64,000 bases of DNA from Bacillus carboniphilus (GTDB lineage: Bacteria > Bacillota > Bacilli > Bacillales > JC228), in contig NZ_BAAADJ010000060.1 in NCBI RefSeq assembly GCF_039522365.1, forward strand, positions 33,052-97,051, read 5' to 3'. The translations under genes and the position numbers were made by a program. This document shows, piece by piece, positions 18,450-27,324 of the stretch. A model generated the notes under the pieces. It saw only the letters and a list, made by a program, of their open reading frames with translations. It searched no databases and was not told where the DNA came from. Numbering within the stretch: the stretch's first letter is position 1; every line of letters starts with the position of its first letter.

Positions 18450-19517
18450 CTACCTCTTAAACCAGTCCGCATTGTCATCCATATGGAGGAAGGGAATATC
18501 GGTATCGACTTCCCCTGATATCCGTTCCAACTCTAGGTCTTTACCCGCTAACCAATTAGCAAAATTGAATTCAACTGGATTACGGTCTCCCCCCAACGTA
18601 ATCCAAGCTTTCATCTCGTGAGGGAGATATCCGGTTGTATGGATTGTTCCAGCCCAGCTTCCATACAAATCTGAGAAAACTCCTTTATCCGTGTCGTTCA
18701 ACAAACGAAAAGCCGCTTCAGCTGATGAAAGGGTTTCAAGCTTGTTCTCCATCACACTTAACCGTCTCTTCGAATCCACTAGGTGATTCCTATTTTCATG
18801 CGTTAGCATCTCAAAGTGGTTCGCACAGGCAATGGTCTTTCGCACCTTAACATCACGCGGAGTAGCCTCAACTGCATACGCCTCCCCTTTTTGGTCGTAA
18901 ACTACATATGTAAAAGAGTGACGATGAGGAATCTCCTTCAACATATCCACAGCTTCTTCCACATTCGCGCAAGACTCTAGAATAAGTCTCCCAATCATAC
19001 AGCAGATAAAACCATTCCCAGGACTTTTTCGATTCATAAAGTTATATCCAATTACAAGGCCCTTTTCATTCATTCCATCCATTCGACCTGTCACTCGCTG
19101 ACTCGGACCAATTATGGCATAACCTTGACCGTCAGTCGGTTGATAAAAAGTATATCTTCCTTCATATGTTTTCGGGTGGTAATCATAGTTCCGAATCAAG
19201 TAGTCTTTTCCGGTTATGATCGAACAGCCTGATTTTACATAATCCACCCGGTAACCACCAAACTCCTTAAGCACTCGCTCCATAGGCCATTCAAGCGCAT
19301 CACGTAACCCATTGATTTCGTCCCAAACACCTGGTGTAAAGCGAGTAATCGCTTGTTTTGCCTCTTCTATATTTATTGAAAACCTAGGTTTTCGAACCTT
19401 CCATTGGTTTTCACGGTTCCTTACGGAGAGGGAATCCTTCAGTCGCTCTCCCTGCATGTACCCAAAGTCATAATGTGAACCTCTAAATTGAATGATTTCA
19501 CTATATATTTGCTTCAT
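18450..19517 (-). CDS. C45-family autoproteolytic acyltransferase/hydrolase
   Basis: This 355-residue Ntn-hydrolase-like protein resembles acyl-CoA:6-aminopenicillanic acid acyltransferase and related amidases. The likely self-cleavage site and nucleophile is Gly97-Cys98 in KSGCSIITG, followed by the family's RNYDYHP segment. Autoproteolysis would give subunits of about 10 and 30 kDa. The physiological substrate is unknown; linear amides or N-acyl compounds are likely. It appears monocistronic, on the opposite strand from the lipoprotein gene. Confidence 0.8.
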   Translation of the reverse strand: MKQIYSEIIQFRGSHYDFGYMQGERLKDSLSVRNRENQWKVRKPRFSINIEEAKQAITRFTPGVWDEINGLRDALEWPMERVLKEFGGYRVDYVKSGCSIITGKDYLIRNYDYHPKTYEGRYTFYQPTDGQGYAIIGPSQRVTGRMDGMNEKGLVIGYNFMNRKSPGNGFICCMIGRLILESCANVEEAVDMLKEIPHRHSFTYVVYDQKGEAYAVEATPRDVKVRKTIACANHFEMLTHENRNHLVDSKRRLSVMENKLETLSSAEAAFRLLNDTDKGVFSDLYGSWAGTIHTTGYLPHEMKAWITLGGDRNPVEFNFANWLAGKDLELERISGEVDTDIPFLHMDDNADWFKR

Positions 19518-19599
19518 TATGCTTCTAACCTTTCTAAACCTGATGTCTACTTAGGATACTTGATTTTTCGCTTGAAGGAAAATGAAATGCGTACTGGTT

Positions 19600-19890
19600 A
19601 ATCGGATTTGCGGCGATTCTTTAGAAGACAGCCAGTTTGGGGAAATTAACGGATATTCTGTCCGCCAAAATCTCGGAGGGTCTCCGAACGGACTCAGGTT
19701 CCGTTATTTGTAAAAAAATGCCGGTTATTGATAGACAAGCGGACTCAGGTTCCGCTATTGACCCATTTTCAAGCATTTTTTGGCTGGATTTTATCAAATA
19801 ACGGAACCACTGTCCGCGAACCTCTATAAAACAGGCGTTTTGGACTAAAAAACGGATTCTGTGTCCGCCAAAACCTTGAAGGGGCTCTGA
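19600..19890. repeat. Repeat cluster of the CGGACTCAGGTTCCG type
   Basis: Much of the 485-bp gap between the C45 gene and the SDR gene is repetitive. CGGACTCAGGTTCCGTTATT starts at 19689 and recurs at 19740 (51-bp spacing), and an inverted version (ATAACGGAACCACTGTCCG) lies near 19799-19817, followed by further CGGATTCTGTGTCCG-like sequence. The same family occurs at 63771-63895, again with 51-bp spacing. Direct and inverted copies would allow large hairpins. No coding capacity is supported. Confidence 0.85.
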
Positions 19891-19921
19891 TGTGGGACAG
19901 TAAACCTGTCCCCCTGTCCCA
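19891..19921. repeat. Dispersed GGGACAG-type repeat, copy 2
   Basis: Second copy of the repeat at 2251-2281, differing at about four positions. It directly abuts the CGGACTCAGG repeat cluster and precedes the SDR gene. Confidence 0.75.
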
Positions 19922-20002
19922 AAAGGAGGAGATTTTAGGTTTTAAGGGAATATGTATGGTAGGTGAATGGGAATTCATTTTTATATTAGAGGGGGTCATT
20001 TT

Positions 20003-21100
20003 TTGTCTCATACATATTTTTTTACAGGGTTTCCTGGGTTTATTGCTACTTCTTTGATTAAAGAAATCATCCGAAAAGGTTATCCGGTTTGTCATATTTA
20101 TGTTTTGGTCTTACCTAATTTCAAAGATCGAGCACTTGAAGAAATTGATAGAATTGCCTCGAAAGGGGATATAAATGCCTCCCAATTTACAGTCATTACG
20201 GGAGACATTACTCGTCCTCAATTAGCTATTGATGACCCACTCAATGGAGAGCTGCAGTCAAAAGTGACGCATGTTTTTCACTTGGCAGCTATATATGATT
20301 TAGCTGTTCCAGAGGACATTGCCTTTGAAGTAAATGTCAATGGAACCAAGAATATGAATGATTGGGTCCTTACCCTTCCCAATATAGAACGATATGTGTA
20401 TTTTAGTACCTCCTATGTAGCTGGAACTCGGGAAGGACGCATTTTGGAGACTGATTTGGATATGAACCAATCGTTTAAAAATCACTATGAACAAACTAAA
20501 TATAAAGCGGAAGTCCTCGTTAATGAGATTATGAACCATGTTCCCACTACCATCATTCGTCCGGGAATTGTCGTTGGACACTCCAAAACAGGAGAAACGA
20601 TAAAATTTGACGGCCCGTATTTTATTTTGAATTTCTTCGATAAGCTAAAATTTCTTCCTTTTATCCCTTACTTAGGGAACGGGAAAGCGGAAGGTAACTT
20701 TGTTCCCATTGATTATATCCTTGATGCAACGCTCTACCTGTCACATCATTCGGTTGGGGCTGGAAAAACGTATCAACTAACGGACCCCAAGCCTTATCGG
20801 GTAAATGAAGTATATCGGATGTTAATGAAGGAACAGCTTGGCAAAGAACCTAAAGGATCCATACCTCTTGCATTTGCTAAATGGTCCCTGTCGATTCCTA
20901 CTTTTAGAAAATGGGTCCGTGTTGAGAAAGAAGCACTTGATTATTTTACTTGTATGGCAGAGTATGACTGTTCCCAAACTCTACGAGATCTAGAGGGATC
21001 AGGAATTTCTTGTCCAGACTTTAAAGATGTAATCCCTGCCATGGTCCGGTATTATAAAGAAAATAAGAATGATAAGAGCAAACACCTTAAAATTCAATAA
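20003..21100 (+). CDS. Extended SDR-family oxidoreductase resembling fatty acyl-CoA reductase
   Basis: This 365-residue Rossmann protein has the dinucleotide motif TGFPGFIA (8-15) at the very start and the catalytic YEQTK (Y162, K166), with upstream STSYVAG. The glycine motif, the following IYVLVLP strand, and the NVNGTKNM and RPGIVVGHS segments resemble the acyl-reductase (male-sterility/FAR) branch, which reduces activated fatty acids. The TTG at 20003 is chosen because AGAGGGGG lies eight bases upstream and because the motif must lie near the N-terminus. The aldehyde dehydrogenase gene begins 15 bases downstream, consistent with linked aldehyde metabolism. Confidence 0.7.
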   Translation: MSHTYFFTGFPGFIATSLIKEIIRKGYPVCHIYVLVLPNFKDRALEEIDRIASKGDINASQFTVITGDITRPQLAIDDPLNGELQSKVTHVFHLAAIYDLAVPEDIAFEVNVNGTKNMNDWVLTLPNIERYVYFSTSYVAGTREGRILETDLDMNQSFKNHYEQTKYKAEVLVNEIMNHVPTTIIRPGIVVGHSKTGETIKFDGPYFILNFFDKLKFLPFIPYLGNGKAEGNFVPIDYILDATLYLSHHSVGAGKTYQLTDPKPYRVNEVYRMLMKEQLGKEPKGSIPLAFAKWSLSIPTFRKWVRVEKEALDYFTCMAEYDCSQTLRDLEGSGISCPDFKDVIPAMVRYYKENKNDKSKHLKIQ

Positions 21101-21115
21101 AAGTGAGGTTTACAT

Positions 21116-22486
21116 ATGGAAAATATCCATAGTCTCATTACTCAACAAAAAGCTTTTTTCCATATGGGGAAGACAAAAAAGCTCGCCTTTCGACTTGACG
21201 CACTTGAAAAGCTACGAGGTGCGATTAAAAATAACGAAGATAAACTCTTACAGGCTCTAAAACTAGACTTAAACAAATCAGAATTTGAAGCCTACGCCTC
21301 AGAAATTGGCGTCGTACTAGAAGAAATTCGCTTCACCATCAAACATTTACAAACCTGGGCAAAGCCTGAAAAAGTAAAAACTCCGATTACTCATATGGGT
21401 TCGACTAGCTACATTTATTCTGAACCGTATGGAGTTGCCCTCGTCATTTCACCCTGGAACTACCCATTTCAACTGGCAATTAACCCGCTGATTGGAGCTA
21501 TTGCGGCAGGAAATTGTGTTGTTATTAAGCCATCTGAGCTTACACCTAAGACATCTGAAGCAATTGCCCACATCATTGCAGAAATTTTCCCGCGGGAATT
21601 TGTTGCTGTCATCCAAGGGGATGCGGAAACAAGCCAAGCTCTTCTGGCTGAAGATGTTGACTATATTTTCTTTACGGGAAGTGTACCGGTTGGAAAAATC
21701 ATTATGGAGGCTGCTGCAAAGAAGTTGACTCCACTCACACTTGAATTAGGCGGAAAGAGTCCTTGTATAGTGCACAAAGATGCTAACATCAAGCTAGCAG
21801 CCAAACGAATTGCTTGGGGGAAGTTCCTAAATGCGGGGCAAACCTGTGTAGCACCAGATTATCTGTATGTTCACGAAGACATTAAGGATGGGTTTGCAAC
21901 TGCATTCAAGGAGAGTATCACAGAATTATATGGAGACACCCCGCTCCACAATTCAGAACTAACTCGAATTGTAAGTGAAAGACATTTTGAACGACTTGCC
22001 GGCTTTCTTCAAGATGGAGATCTCCTCATTGGTGGAAAGTCCGATAAAGAACAACTAATAATTGAACCAACCGTTTTAACAAACATCACTTGGAAAGATT
22101 CCATTATGCAGGATGAAATATTTGGTCCAATCCTTCCTGTCCTAGAGTATAATGAATTGTCAGAAGTTATAACAGGGATTCACAATCACCCTAAACCGCT
22201 TGCTCTGTATCTATTCTCTGAGTCTGAAGAGGTCCAACAAGAAGTTCTTAACAGCATTACTTTTGGTGGAGGCTGTATAAACGATACTGTCTATCACTTC
22301 GTATCTCCATATCTGCCCTTCGGTGGTGTGGGGCCAAGTGGGATCGGTGCTTATCATGGGAAAGGTAGCTTCGATACTTTTTCACACAAGAAAAGCGTTT
22401 TGAAGCAAACTACCCTATTTGACATTCCCTTTCGATATCCGAATGTTAAAAACGGTTTAAAAAAGATAAAACTATTCCTAAAATAA
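21116..22486 (+). CDS. ywdH: Class-3-like aldehyde dehydrogenase YwdH
   Basis: This 456-residue enzyme has the ALDH motifs SPWNYPF, FTGSVPVG, LELGGKSP (general base E210) and NAGQTC (catalytic C244). Length and the basic/hydrophobic C-terminal tail (NGLKKIKLFLK) match class-3 fatty aldehyde dehydrogenases and B. subtilis YwdH. It oxidises aldehydes to acids with NAD(P)+. Co-transcription with the acyl-reductase-like SDR suggests long-chain aldehydes as substrate; this is inference. A strong terminator follows. Confidence 0.88.
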   Translation: MENIHSLITQQKAFFHMGKTKKLAFRLDALEKLRGAIKNNEDKLLQALKLDLNKSEFEAYASEIGVVLEEIRFTIKHLQTWAKPEKVKTPITHMGSTSYIYSEPYGVALVISPWNYPFQLAINPLIGAIAAGNCVVIKPSELTPKTSEAIAHIIAEIFPREFVAVIQGDAETSQALLAEDVDYIFFTGSVPVGKIIMEAAAKKLTPLTLELGGKSPCIVHKDANIKLAAKRIAWGKFLNAGQTCVAPDYLYVHEDIKDGFATAFKESITELYGDTPLHNSELTRIVSERHFERLAGFLQDGDLLIGGKSDKEQLIIEPTVLTNITWKDSIMQDEIFGPILPVLEYNELSEVITGIHNHPKPLALYLFSESEEVQQEVLNSITFGGGCINDTVYHFVSPYLPFGGVGPSGIGAYHGKGSFDTFSHKKSVLKQTTLFDIPFRYPNVKNGLKKIKLFLK

Positions 22487-22490
22487 ACGC

Positions 22491-22522
22491 GAGTAGCTTT
22501 CAAAAGCTACTCTATTTTTTTT
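22491..22522 (+). terminator. Terminator of the SDR-ywdH unit
   Basis: GAGTAGCTTT and AAAGCTACTC form a 10-bp stem with a 2-nt gap, followed by TATTTTTTTT. Confidence 0.9.
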
Positions 22523-22599
22523 GCACCAGCCTATGGAGACTTGATTATATTCTTTTGAAAACTGGAGAAAGTAACAATAACATGATTGGAGGTCATTAT

Positions 22600-22902
22600 A
22601 TGGTCAATCAAGGCGGTCCAAGCGGATTTAACTTCTACCCTTTTTTGTTTACAGATGTAGACTCTGACACAGATGTGAAATTAAACGAAGATCGATATGA
22701 AGTGTTTGTGAATGGGAATTTTGTAGGGTATAAAACCTTAACAAATGAAGGTGACCAGTTATCGGATATAGATGATTTCCTCCGTGAACAAGGTCATGAA
22801 GGTTTTACCTCTTCACTGGATGGAGATCATTATATTATTCAAACCGAACAAAAAGAAGAAGATTTGTCCCGTGCGTTATCTGTATATTTCCATAACAGAT
22901 AG
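22600..22902 (+). CDS. Hypothetical small acidic protein
   Basis: This 100-residue protein (starts MVNQGGPSGFNFYPF) has a compact alpha/beta pattern with strands around NRYEVFVNGNFVGYKTL and HYIIQTEQ. There is no signal peptide or membrane segment. No family is recognised. ATG at 22600 follows TTGGAGGT. It is followed 24 bases later by another 100-residue gene, suggesting a two-gene unit. The two products are not obviously similar. Confidence 0.6.
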   Translation: MVNQGGPSGFNFYPFLFTDVDSDTDVKLNEDRYEVFVNGNFVGYKTLTNEGDQLSDIDDFLREQGHEGFTSSLDGDHYIIQTEQKEEDLSRALSVYFHNR

Positions 22903-22926
22903 TCTTGTGAAAGGAGCAGATTTTTA

Positions 22927-23229
22927 ATGGATACAAATGAGTTCACTTCATTCTTCAATGAAATGCCTGATTTTAATAATCATGACGAAGCTCGTTCTTG
23001 GTTAAAAGAACAATTTCATGAGAAGTGCCTATTTCGAGGTAGTGATTCTGTCGAAGGTCAAACAGTTTATTTCTATCACCTTATAAAAGATCCAGATGTA
23101 TATCAACAGTACATGGAAAGCTTTGCTAGCGAGCATGAGCAAGAACATAAAATTACGAATATGAAAACCTTTGAAAGCTATCATACAATTGTTGTAACAG
23201 CAGATGGGGAAATAACCATCCAGTCATAA
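22927..23229 (+). CDS. Hypothetical small acidic protein, second of a pair
   Basis: This 100-residue soluble protein begins MDTNEFTSFFNEMPDF and has an acidic, mainly helical first half and strands near the C-terminus (ESYHTIVVTADGEITIQS). AAAGGAG lies upstream. No domain is recognised. A bidirectional terminator follows at 23286-23330. It probably shares a transcript with the preceding gene. Confidence 0.6.
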   Translation: MDTNEFTSFFNEMPDFNNHDEARSWLKEQFHEKCLFRGSDSVEGQTVYFYHLIKDPDVYQQYMESFASEHEQEHKITNMKTFESYHTIVVTADGEITIQS

Positions 23230-23285
23230 GAGAAGTGTAACGAGCACATGAAGAATAACTCGTATGTAACTTCCATTAGTGTATA

Positions 23286-23330
23286 AAAAAACAGAGCCTG
23301 TCCAAAGGGATAGTGGCTCTGTTTTATTTA
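23286..23330. terminator. Bidirectional terminator
   Basis: AAAACAGAGCC and GGCTCTGTTTT pair across a 16-nt loop between the convergent small-protein gene and the SleB-like gene. Confidence 0.85.
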
Positions 23331-23921
23331 AATTGCAAATGCATGTCTTCCGATTTTCTCAATGACTTTACGATCAAAAATCCAATCACTTGTAGCGGTA
23401 TCTGGGTTATAGAAATACAGAACATCTTCATTGGCTTTTTCATACTCATCCAATGCTTCCTTAACCGCCTCTTTGGCTTCTTTATCAGCTGGTTCGTTAA
23501 TTGAACCATTTTGAACCGGTTGGAAAGCATTCTTTTGATAGATAACCTCTTTTAGTGTGTCTGGAAATTTTTCATCTTCGACACGGTTAATGACAACCGT
23601 TGCAACTGCTACCTTTCCTTCAAAAGGTTCTCCCTTTGCTTCCGCATGAACAAGACGAGCTAGTAATTTTTTCTCCTCTTTAGACAGCTTGTAGACAGGA
23701 TCCTCCTTGTCTTCTACTGCAGATTTAAGAAGGTTCTCTTTCTTTTCACTTAATGTCTTCATAAGGTTTACTTTTTCGTCTTCTTCAACCGAATCCAAAT
23801 CTATATCAAATAATTGAACCGTATCTTCCTTTGTTTGCGCAGATATATGAACAGCCGGTATCATTGAAAATGAACCGATAATTAGTGTAATAGTCATCAA
23901 AAAGATAAGAAATTTATTCAT
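23328..23921 (-). CDS. SleB/CwlJ-type cell wall hydrolase
   Basis: This 197-residue secreted protein has an N-terminal signal peptide (about 1-29, ending AQT), a charged coil-like spacer (30-80), and a C-terminal SleB-type domain (ARLVHAEAKGEP, VATVVINRV, YQKNAFQPV, DVLYFYNP, TATSDWIF). SleB-type enzymes cleave spore-cortex or vegetative peptidoglycan as lytic transglycosylases; the catalytic Glu is likely that in HAEA. It lacks the N-terminal peptidoglycan-binding domain of SleB itself and resembles the shorter YkvT-type. Monocistronic. Confidence 0.85.
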   Translation of the reverse strand: MNKFLIFLMTITLIIGSFSMIPAVHISAQTKEDTVQLFDIDLDSVEEDEKVNLMKTLSEKKENLLKSAVEDKEDPVYKLSKEEKKLLARLVHAEAKGEPFEGKVAVATVVINRVEDEKFPDTLKEVIYQKNAFQPVQNGSINEPADKEAKEAVKEALDEYEKANEDVLYFYNPDTATSDWIFDRKVIEKIGRHAFAI

Positions 23922-24090
23922 GTTGTTACCCTCCTGTCTGTTTTTTTATAGGCAAACAGGCCTAACTGGAAGGGTAACAGGTTTTCATACGGTTCTCACT
24001 AGTGAAAGTTTGGTAAAATTGGTAATGGGTCGAAAGTCCTTGTGGCTACTGTAGTCGTCATATATCTTAAACAAATGGTAATTTTCCCCG

Positions 24091-24516
24091 TCAGACATTG
24101 AACTCCCATAAACCAAGTTGACCTTTCGCTGGGATAAAGTCATCTAACATCCTCATATCCTGTACTTCCCAAGCATACACACCAACTCTATAATCACCTA
24201 AAAAATAATCATTCCCAGAAACGATTCTTCCATCCTCTAAAACTGCCCAAGTCTCATTATTTTCCGTTACTCTCAGACAATTTGTTAGCATACATGTTGC
24301 GATAATCATCCCCGTCGGAAGACTTTCTGTATTGGCTCCATGCTTTTGAAGTAACGCCTTAATGGCGACATGATTACATACAGCCTTATCGATTTTTTTA
24401 CTAGTGTGAATCGCCAAAGGTCCACGATAATTTGTTTTCCATGTTCTTGTTTCATAGGTCGCCTCTCTATATACAAACAGGCTAGCCCAGGGCTGAATCA
24501 TCGATAAAACTTTCAT
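24091..24516 (-). CDS. ASCH-domain protein
   Basis: This 141-residue protein has a characteristic ASCH opening (MKVLSMIQPWASLFV), the RTWKTNYRGPLAIHTSKK segment and a later GVYAWEVQDM. ASCH domains are PUA-like folds that bind RNA or act on modified nucleosides such as N4-acetylcytidine. The role here is unknown. ATG at 24516 follows GGAGGACG; a longer frame extends into the abgT terminator and is rejected. Confidence 0.85.
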   Translation of the reverse strand: MKVLSMIQPWASLFVYREATYETRTWKTNYRGPLAIHTSKKIDKAVCNHVAIKALLQKHGANTESLPTGMIIATCMLTNCLRVTENNETWAVLEDGRIVSGNDYFLGDYRVGVYAWEVQDMRMLDDFIPAKGQLGLWEFNV

Positions 24517-24583
24517 GAAGCCGTCCTCCATTTGGCAATCTATTTTAGAATAGAGTTCCCGGATAAGGGTATTTATAAAAAAC

Positions 24584-24626
24584 AAAAAGAACCGACATCC
24601 AGCATACGCCTTCAATCGGTTCTTCT
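24584..24626 (-). terminator. Terminator of abgT
   Basis: GAAGAACCGA and TCGGTTCTTT on the minus strand pair across a 20-nt loop, followed by TTTGTTTTTT. It begins ten bases after the transporter stop codon. Confidence 0.85.
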
Positions 24627-24635
24627 GTTTTCAAT

Positions 24636-26165
24636 TTAGTTATTATAGTAGATACCAGAACCAGGACCGATATCGATCCCTGTAAGCATCCAAATAATGA
24701 GCATGATTACCCAAACAATCGTAAACGCAATGGAATATGGAAGCATGGTGGAAATGAGTGTACCAATTCCAACCTTCTTGTCATATTTTTGCGCAAAAGC
24801 AATAACGATTGCGAAGTAAGGCATTAGTGGTGAGATAACATTTGTAGTAGAATCCGCAATTCTGTATACCAATTGCGTAAATTCTGGTGCATATCCCATG
24901 CTCATTAACATTGGAACAAATACTGGCGCCATAATAGCCCATTTAGCAGATGCACTTCCAATGAATAAGTTAATGAATCCCGATACAACAATAAATGTAA
25001 GGATCAGTCGAATCCCTGTGAATCCTGTTGACTCAAGGAATTGAGCGCCATTGACGGCTAAAACTAACCCTAACTTAGACTCGCTAAAGTAAGCAACGAA
25101 TTGAGCCGCTACAAACGCAAGAACGATATATGATCCCATTGTCGCCATTGTTTCCGACAACTGATCTGCTACATCTTTATCGTTTTTAATGGATTTTGTG
25201 ATTTTCCCATAAACAAAACCTGGAATAAAGAATGTGATTAAAATAACTGGCACTAACGAGTGGAAGAACGGTGCGTCGATAATTTTCTCTGCTCCTCCAC
25301 GTAATGGCCCCCATTCAGGAATAACAAGTACAGCCATCACAGCAGCAGTTGCAATGAACGCAAACAATGCTGCCCACAAACCTTTTTTCTCTTCCGGCTT
25401 TAAATAGTCCACTTCTTCTTTAACGTTTCCTTTGTATGCACCTAATCGTGGTTCAACAATTTTATCTGTTACTAAAGTACCCACAATAGTTAGAACAAAC
25501 ACAGAAGCAATCATGAAGTAATAATTCATTGCATAGTTAATGGTTTCTGCATAGGCAGGGTCCAAAATTGCTGCTGCATCCTTTGTTAGTCCACCTAGCA
25601 ACGGATCTAACGATGTCAGTAGCAAGTTAGCACTGAATCCGCCTGATACCCCAGCAAATGCTGCTGCTAATCCAGCTAAAGGGTGTCTTCCAAGTCCAGC
25701 GAACAAAACAGCCCCAAGTGGTGTTAGTACTACATAACCAGCGTCAGCTGCCATACTTGACATGATACCACCGAAAACAAGCGCTGCTGTCATCAATTGC
25801 CTTGGAACAGACGTAACTAGGCCACGTAACGCAGCACTTATTAGGCCAGAACGTTCTGCAATACCAATACCCAACATCGTTACTAGCACAGTTCCTAATG
25901 GTGCAAAGCCAGTAAAGTTTGTAACCATACTCTCAAATAGGTAAACAATCCCCTCAGAGCTTAATAGGTTTTTAACCTTTATAATTTCACCCTCGTTAAG
26001 GGGATCTTCTACTTGCAAGCCCATATTCGCAAATAGAGCTGAAAGAACGACCACAGCTAATGCAAAAATTGCGAATAATGTGACGGGATGTGGCAACTTA
26101 TTACCGACACGTTCAATTCCGTCTAATGAACGCATTACCAAACCTCTTTTAATCGGATTTGCCAT
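24636..26165 (-). CDS. AbgT-family transporter
   Basis: This 509-residue, highly hydrophobic protein shows AbgT-family sequence: ERVGNKLPHPVTLFAIFA at the N-terminus, [33 protein letters not shown] and, near the end, RIADSTTNVISPLMPYFA. Family members import p-aminobenzoyl-glutamate or export antimetabolites such as sulfonamides, so the direction and substrate cannot be fixed here. AAGGAAGG precedes the ATG. A folded RNA candidate lies about 135-255 bases upstream and could be part of its leader. Confidence 0.92.
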   Translation of the reverse strand: MANPIKRGLVMRSLDGIERVGNKLPHPVTLFAIFALAVVVLSALFANMGLQVEDPLNEGEIIKVKNLLSSEGIVYLFESMVTNFTGFAPLGTVLVTMLGIGIAERSGLISAALRGLVTSVPRQLMTAALVFGGIMSSMAADAGYVVLTPLGAVLFAGLGRHPLAGLAAAFAGVSGGFSANLLLTSLDPLLGGLTKDAAAILDPAYAETINYAMNYYFMIASVFVLTIVGTLVTDKIVEPRLGAYKGNVKEEVDYLKPEEKKGLWAALFAFIATAAVMAVLVIPEWGPLRGGAEKIIDAPFFHSLVPVILITFFIPGFVYGKITKSIKNDKDVADQLSETMATMGSYIVLAFVAAQFVAYFSESKLGLVLAVNGAQFLESTGFTGIRLILTFIVVSGFINLFIGSASAKWAIMAPVFVPMLMSMGYAPEFTQLVYRIADSTTNVISPLMPYFAIVIAFAQKYDKKVGIGTLISTMLPYSIAFTIVWVIMLIIWMLTGIDIGPGSGIYYNN

Positions 26166-26300
26166 TCAAACCTTCCTTTCCCTTATTTTAAATTTTCTAA
26201 AAATAGTATTTTCAGGACAAATGTGATTATAGGAAACTATTAAACAGAATGGAAGGGAATTTAAAACATGCAGAATAGGAGTACTGTTTACAAAATTCAC

Positions 26301-26419
26301 AAGAGTAGCAACCTAAATAGAAAAAGCCCTTGCCTTCAGTCTTTAAGAACTCCCATTAAGAGTTCTAAACCAAAGCTAACCAAAAATTGTTAGCACTTCA
26401 GACATTCCAAACTACTCCT
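26301..26419 (-). ncRNA. Candidate structured leader RNA with a three-way junction
   Basis: The 479-bp gap between abgT and the CBO0543 gene holds four nested pairings: AAGAGTAG (26301-26308) with CTACTCCT (26412-26419); GTCT (26339-26342) with AGAC (26400-26403); AGAACTC (26346-26352) with GAGTTCT (26360-26366); and GCTAAC (26375-26380) with GTTAGC (26389-26394). Together they form an outer helix, an internal loop and a three-way junction. In the minus direction it would sit in the abgT leader. I could not match it to a known riboswitch. Confidence 0.45.
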
Positions 26420-26644
26420 CTCATTCCCTTTTCAAGATGGTTTTATCGTCATAATGGGTACATTGTTTAAAAAGGTACGTAAGCACTAGAAAAAAGGAAA
26501 AACTGTATAATAATCCAGTCTTCTTTTGGCCAGACAGCTTTGAACATGTGTATACAATCGCAAATTAGCGTTAATTTAAATTTTACGTTTTATATGGGAA
26601 ATTAAGGAAACAATAGAGAGAGATTAGATGAAGGGGTCAAAATT

Positions 26645-27220
26645 GTGAATGCTACTATTACCTATTACACGGCAACTATTTTGGGGGCGATAGGAGTCCT
26701 ATTCTTTTTAAGAAAAGGTTGGAAATCTTACGGTTTGTTATTTCTAACCAGTAGCTCTGTTGCAATTATATTATGCTTTGTCTTTGTTAAATTGGGATTT
26801 TACTCATTCCCTCACATTCCTTTCCCCGTTCAATCGCAAATCCCCTTTATTGCTATGACATTAACCTTCCCTGTTGGGGTGATGTTTGGTGTCAGATACA
26901 GCCCTAAACAATGGATATGGAAAGTGCCTTTTTATTGGGCTATTGTTCATATTGGAGTTGGGATTGAAGCAATGATAAAAGGGTATACATCCATCATTAA
27001 ATATGATTACCAGTGGGATTTATGGGATACCTATACATGGTGGTGGATTTATTTCCTATTTTTAGAATGGGTAGGTGGAAAAATGATTCCTGATCACTTA
27101 AAAAGACCTATCGATGGGGAATTATTTCGCTATGGTAGATCTGGGTGGATCATCTTCCATTTAATTGTTATTATTACCATTTTTTTAGCAGGTTACTATT
27201 TAGGGAAAATCACAAATTAA
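26645..27220 (+). CDS. CBO0543-family membrane protein
   Basis: This 191-residue protein has five or six predicted membrane helices. Features include FFLRKGWKSYG after helix 1, FPHIPFPV, RYSPKQWIWKVPFYW and the WWWIYFLFLEWVGGKMIP segment typical of CBO0543 proteins, which are membrane proteins of unknown function found in spore-forming Firmicutes. It starts at GTG 26645 with AAGGGG eight bases upstream. A TATAAT box near 26507 is a possible -10 element. The ~100 bp after it holds a short open fragment but no supported gene. Confidence 0.75.
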   Translation: MNATITYYTATILGAIGVLFFLRKGWKSYGLLFLTSSSVAIILCFVFVKLGFYSFPHIPFPVQSQIPFIAMTLTFPVGVMFGVRYSPKQWIWKVPFYWAIVHIGVGIEAMIKGYTSIIKYDYQWDLWDTYTWWWIYFLFLEWVGGKMIPDHLKRPIDGELFRYGRSGWIIFHLIVIITIFLAGYYLGKITN

Positions 27221-27324
27221 CGCATTTATTGTCATGAACGGTAAGGACTTCACATGGAAAGACCCCAAATCCGACAAAGTCATCATCGAAATCAGGGCCT
27301 GCCTATAACAGTTTTATTTTCTTA

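Noticed and set aside
26301..26419. Mn2+ (yybP-ykoY), THF or purine riboswitch
   Set aside because: GGAGTAG and a three-way junction are reminiscent, but the conserved loop and junction bases of each class do not fit.
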